From NCBI RefSeq assembly GCF_901933205.1, contig NC_044600.1, forward strand, positions 10,392,501-10,456,500: DNA of 64,000 nt. The letters run 5' to 3'. Below the pieces are notes generated by a model, which was given only the letters and a program-made list of their open reading frames with translations, was not told the DNA's origin and did not search any database. The position numbers and the translations under genes are program-made. Of this stretch, positions 62,341 through 64,000 are shown piece by piece. Positions within the stretch are counted from its first letter, which is position 1. Each line of letters begins with the position of its first letter. This DNA comes from Camarhynchus parvulus. Lineage: Eukaryota > Chordata > Aves > Passeriformes > Thraupidae.

Positions 62341-63892
62341 TCTATTTCTCCTCATCTCCCATTGCATGATAAGAAAACTAATATTAAAAAAAAAATCCAC
62401 GCCCTCTGAAAAAATTAGCTGCGGCATTTAAGGGCCATGGTTTGCTATAAAGGGCCAGTACCATTCTTCAACTTTTGTTTAATGTTATCTTTTACAAGGG
62501 GCCAAAACCATTCAACCCAGTCCAGAACAGGAAATATCTCCCCTCCCAGACTATGAATTTTAATTCACTCTGTCCATCATATCATTGAACATTTAGATTC
62601 TTGACTTTTGGCTTCAGGCAATAGCTATTCAATTGTTTTTAGTATCATTTCTAACTTCCCTACTCTGATTTTACAACAGCATATTCAACAACTGGTACAC
62701 TAGAAGTCCTGAACAAAAACATCCCAAATTTTGCATCAAAGTCATGCTAGGGATAACATAAAAGTAATGGAATATATAATGACAAATGTGCTGAAATTCA
62801 AATATTTAACAGCTAAAAGCCTCTGGCTACCCAACACACACCCCAATGCACCAAGCCTGTAGGAACAGGAGGGGAATAGGCAATGTAATTGTGATGTTTA
62901 AAGACCAGTACCTTCAAAGCAATAGCAAAAAAATAACTGGGAGCTAAGCACTAACACCTGAGATGCCAAAAAGCTTCCTTGACTTTGTAAGCTGCACAAA
63001 GTGCCAGGTAATCCCAAGAAGGAGCTCATTACCATGCAGGCTGTGCTTGGATCAGTCAAACCTCCCTGAGCCTCGCTCACTGATCATCCCTGAGCTGGGA
63101 TGATTCACTTTAAAGATCAAAGTGAGCAGCTGCTTGAAGGAGCTCCAACTAAGTCCATTAACATTCCTCCTCCTGACAAAGTCTTCTTGTACAAGGCTCA
63201 AAGTGCAGCCAAAACCACACACTCAGAGGATCCACAGGTTGGAAATGCATGGCAGTGAGAGGACTGCTCTGGGGTTACAAACACAGGTAAGGAAGGAAAT
63301 GGACACTGCTCTCATATCAACTCATTTAACATTAGGTGAGGACTGCAAACAGTTTGAAAACAGATGGTTATGTCAGAATTTTGCAGTGTAAGAAGAATTT
63401 ATTAGATTGCCAACAGGAGCTTAAATTTTACATTCAAATCCTCATTATAATTTATTCAGGAATATGCGCTACCTTTCTGGTGCTGTGTTGCCTTCATTGG
63501 CATTAATTTGTGTTTTCCCCTGATATCTGCAACAAAAAACTGAGTGCAGGTAAAAGATTAGAGCAGACAGAATCAGCATTCCTTTACTGGCATTAACCCT
63601 GCCCTCATTTATTTATGGATGAAGCTCTGTGGTTTAACAAACACAGGCACTGGCAGGGTAATGAGAGGATGCACACTCTGATATTTACTGTACAAAATTC
63701 AAATTGGGAGCTGAAGGTGAATTGATTTTGTTGTGGGTTTTTCTATAGTGCTCATCACTGTGGTATTTAAATTATTCTCCAAAATATAATTTATTAAATT
63801 CCATAATGTTCCTTAAGGACAATTAAAGCTGAAAATCTCAATGCAGTGAATATGATACAGCCAAAATAATACATGAGATAAAAGTTTCTGAA

Positions 63893-63940
63893 TTTTTGTT
63901 GGTTTGGGGGTTTTTTCATGTTGTTTGTTGTTTTTTTTTT
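63893..63940. repeat. T/G-rich low-complexity tract
   Basis: Mostly T and G, ending in a run of ten T. Same class as the tracts at 36578 and 62004. Confidence 0.8.
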
Positions 63941-64000
63941 AACCTCTGGATTCTAGATTGGAGGCAGACAATTATTTTTAGGGAAATGGGAGCTTTAGAT

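Larger units (their letters stand above)
60921..64000. other. Unique sequence without recognisable gene
   Basis: Contains a run of 14 T (61768-61781), T/G-rich tracts (62004-62060 and 63893-63940), a short AAT run near 61309 and a 22-base inverted repeat (62319-62340). Open frames are at most 89 codons with no recognised domain. Confidence 0.5.

Overview
The window looks like AT-rich, gene-poor nuclear DNA from a bird, most probably a passerine. The best evidence is a set of decayed CR1 retrotransposon pieces. Their 3' ends carry the familiar avian CR1 wording: an antisense 'gaatcatttgggttgg' opening, 'atcatcaagtcca(ac/gc)', 'cctttcagtgaggaaatttttt', and the plus-sense 'ggcacttggggacatggttta'. 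Many A/C-rich (or T/G-rich on the other strand) low-complexity tracts of the kind common in songbird genomes support this. No prokaryotic gene organisation, rRNA, tRNA or CRISPR is visible.

I find no intact protein-coding gene. The longest open frames (172, 155, 152, 141 aa) are explained by CR1 sequence, by stop-poor A/C low complexity, or by small GC-richer patches, and none shows a domain I recognise. The window is therefore intergenic desert or the interior of a very large intron.

Layout: 1-5.7 kb is unannotatable unique sequence. A plus-strand CR1 3' end lies at 5.75-5.95 kb. Minus-strand CR1 3' ends lie near 9.1, 14.65, 16.9, 19.35 and 28.1 kb, with a plus-strand one at 31.5-31.8 kb. 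A possible old coding relic ending in an A-rich tail lies at 33.4-34.0 kb. A ~500 bp minus-strand CR1 with an internal A-rich insertion lies at 34.8-35.3 kb, and a short plus-strand CR1 piece at 37.4-37.6 kb. A 189-base almost pure A/C tract lies at 42.9-43.1 kb. A minus-strand CR1 reverse-transcriptase fragment lies at 53.2-53.8 kb. A much more diverged plus-strand CR1 that reads like the crocodile/turtle-type lineage, including a readable RT segment, lies at 60.0-60.9 kb. Between these are short tandem duplications, AT microsatellites and several perfect palindromes.

I do not see a convincing undescribed functional system. The items most worth a check are the relic at 33.4 kb, the old CR1 copy at 60 kb, the local duplication at 30.2-30.4 kb, and the isolated palindromes and hairpin. 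All repeat identifications come from memory of family consensus wording, so boundaries are approximate (tens of bases).
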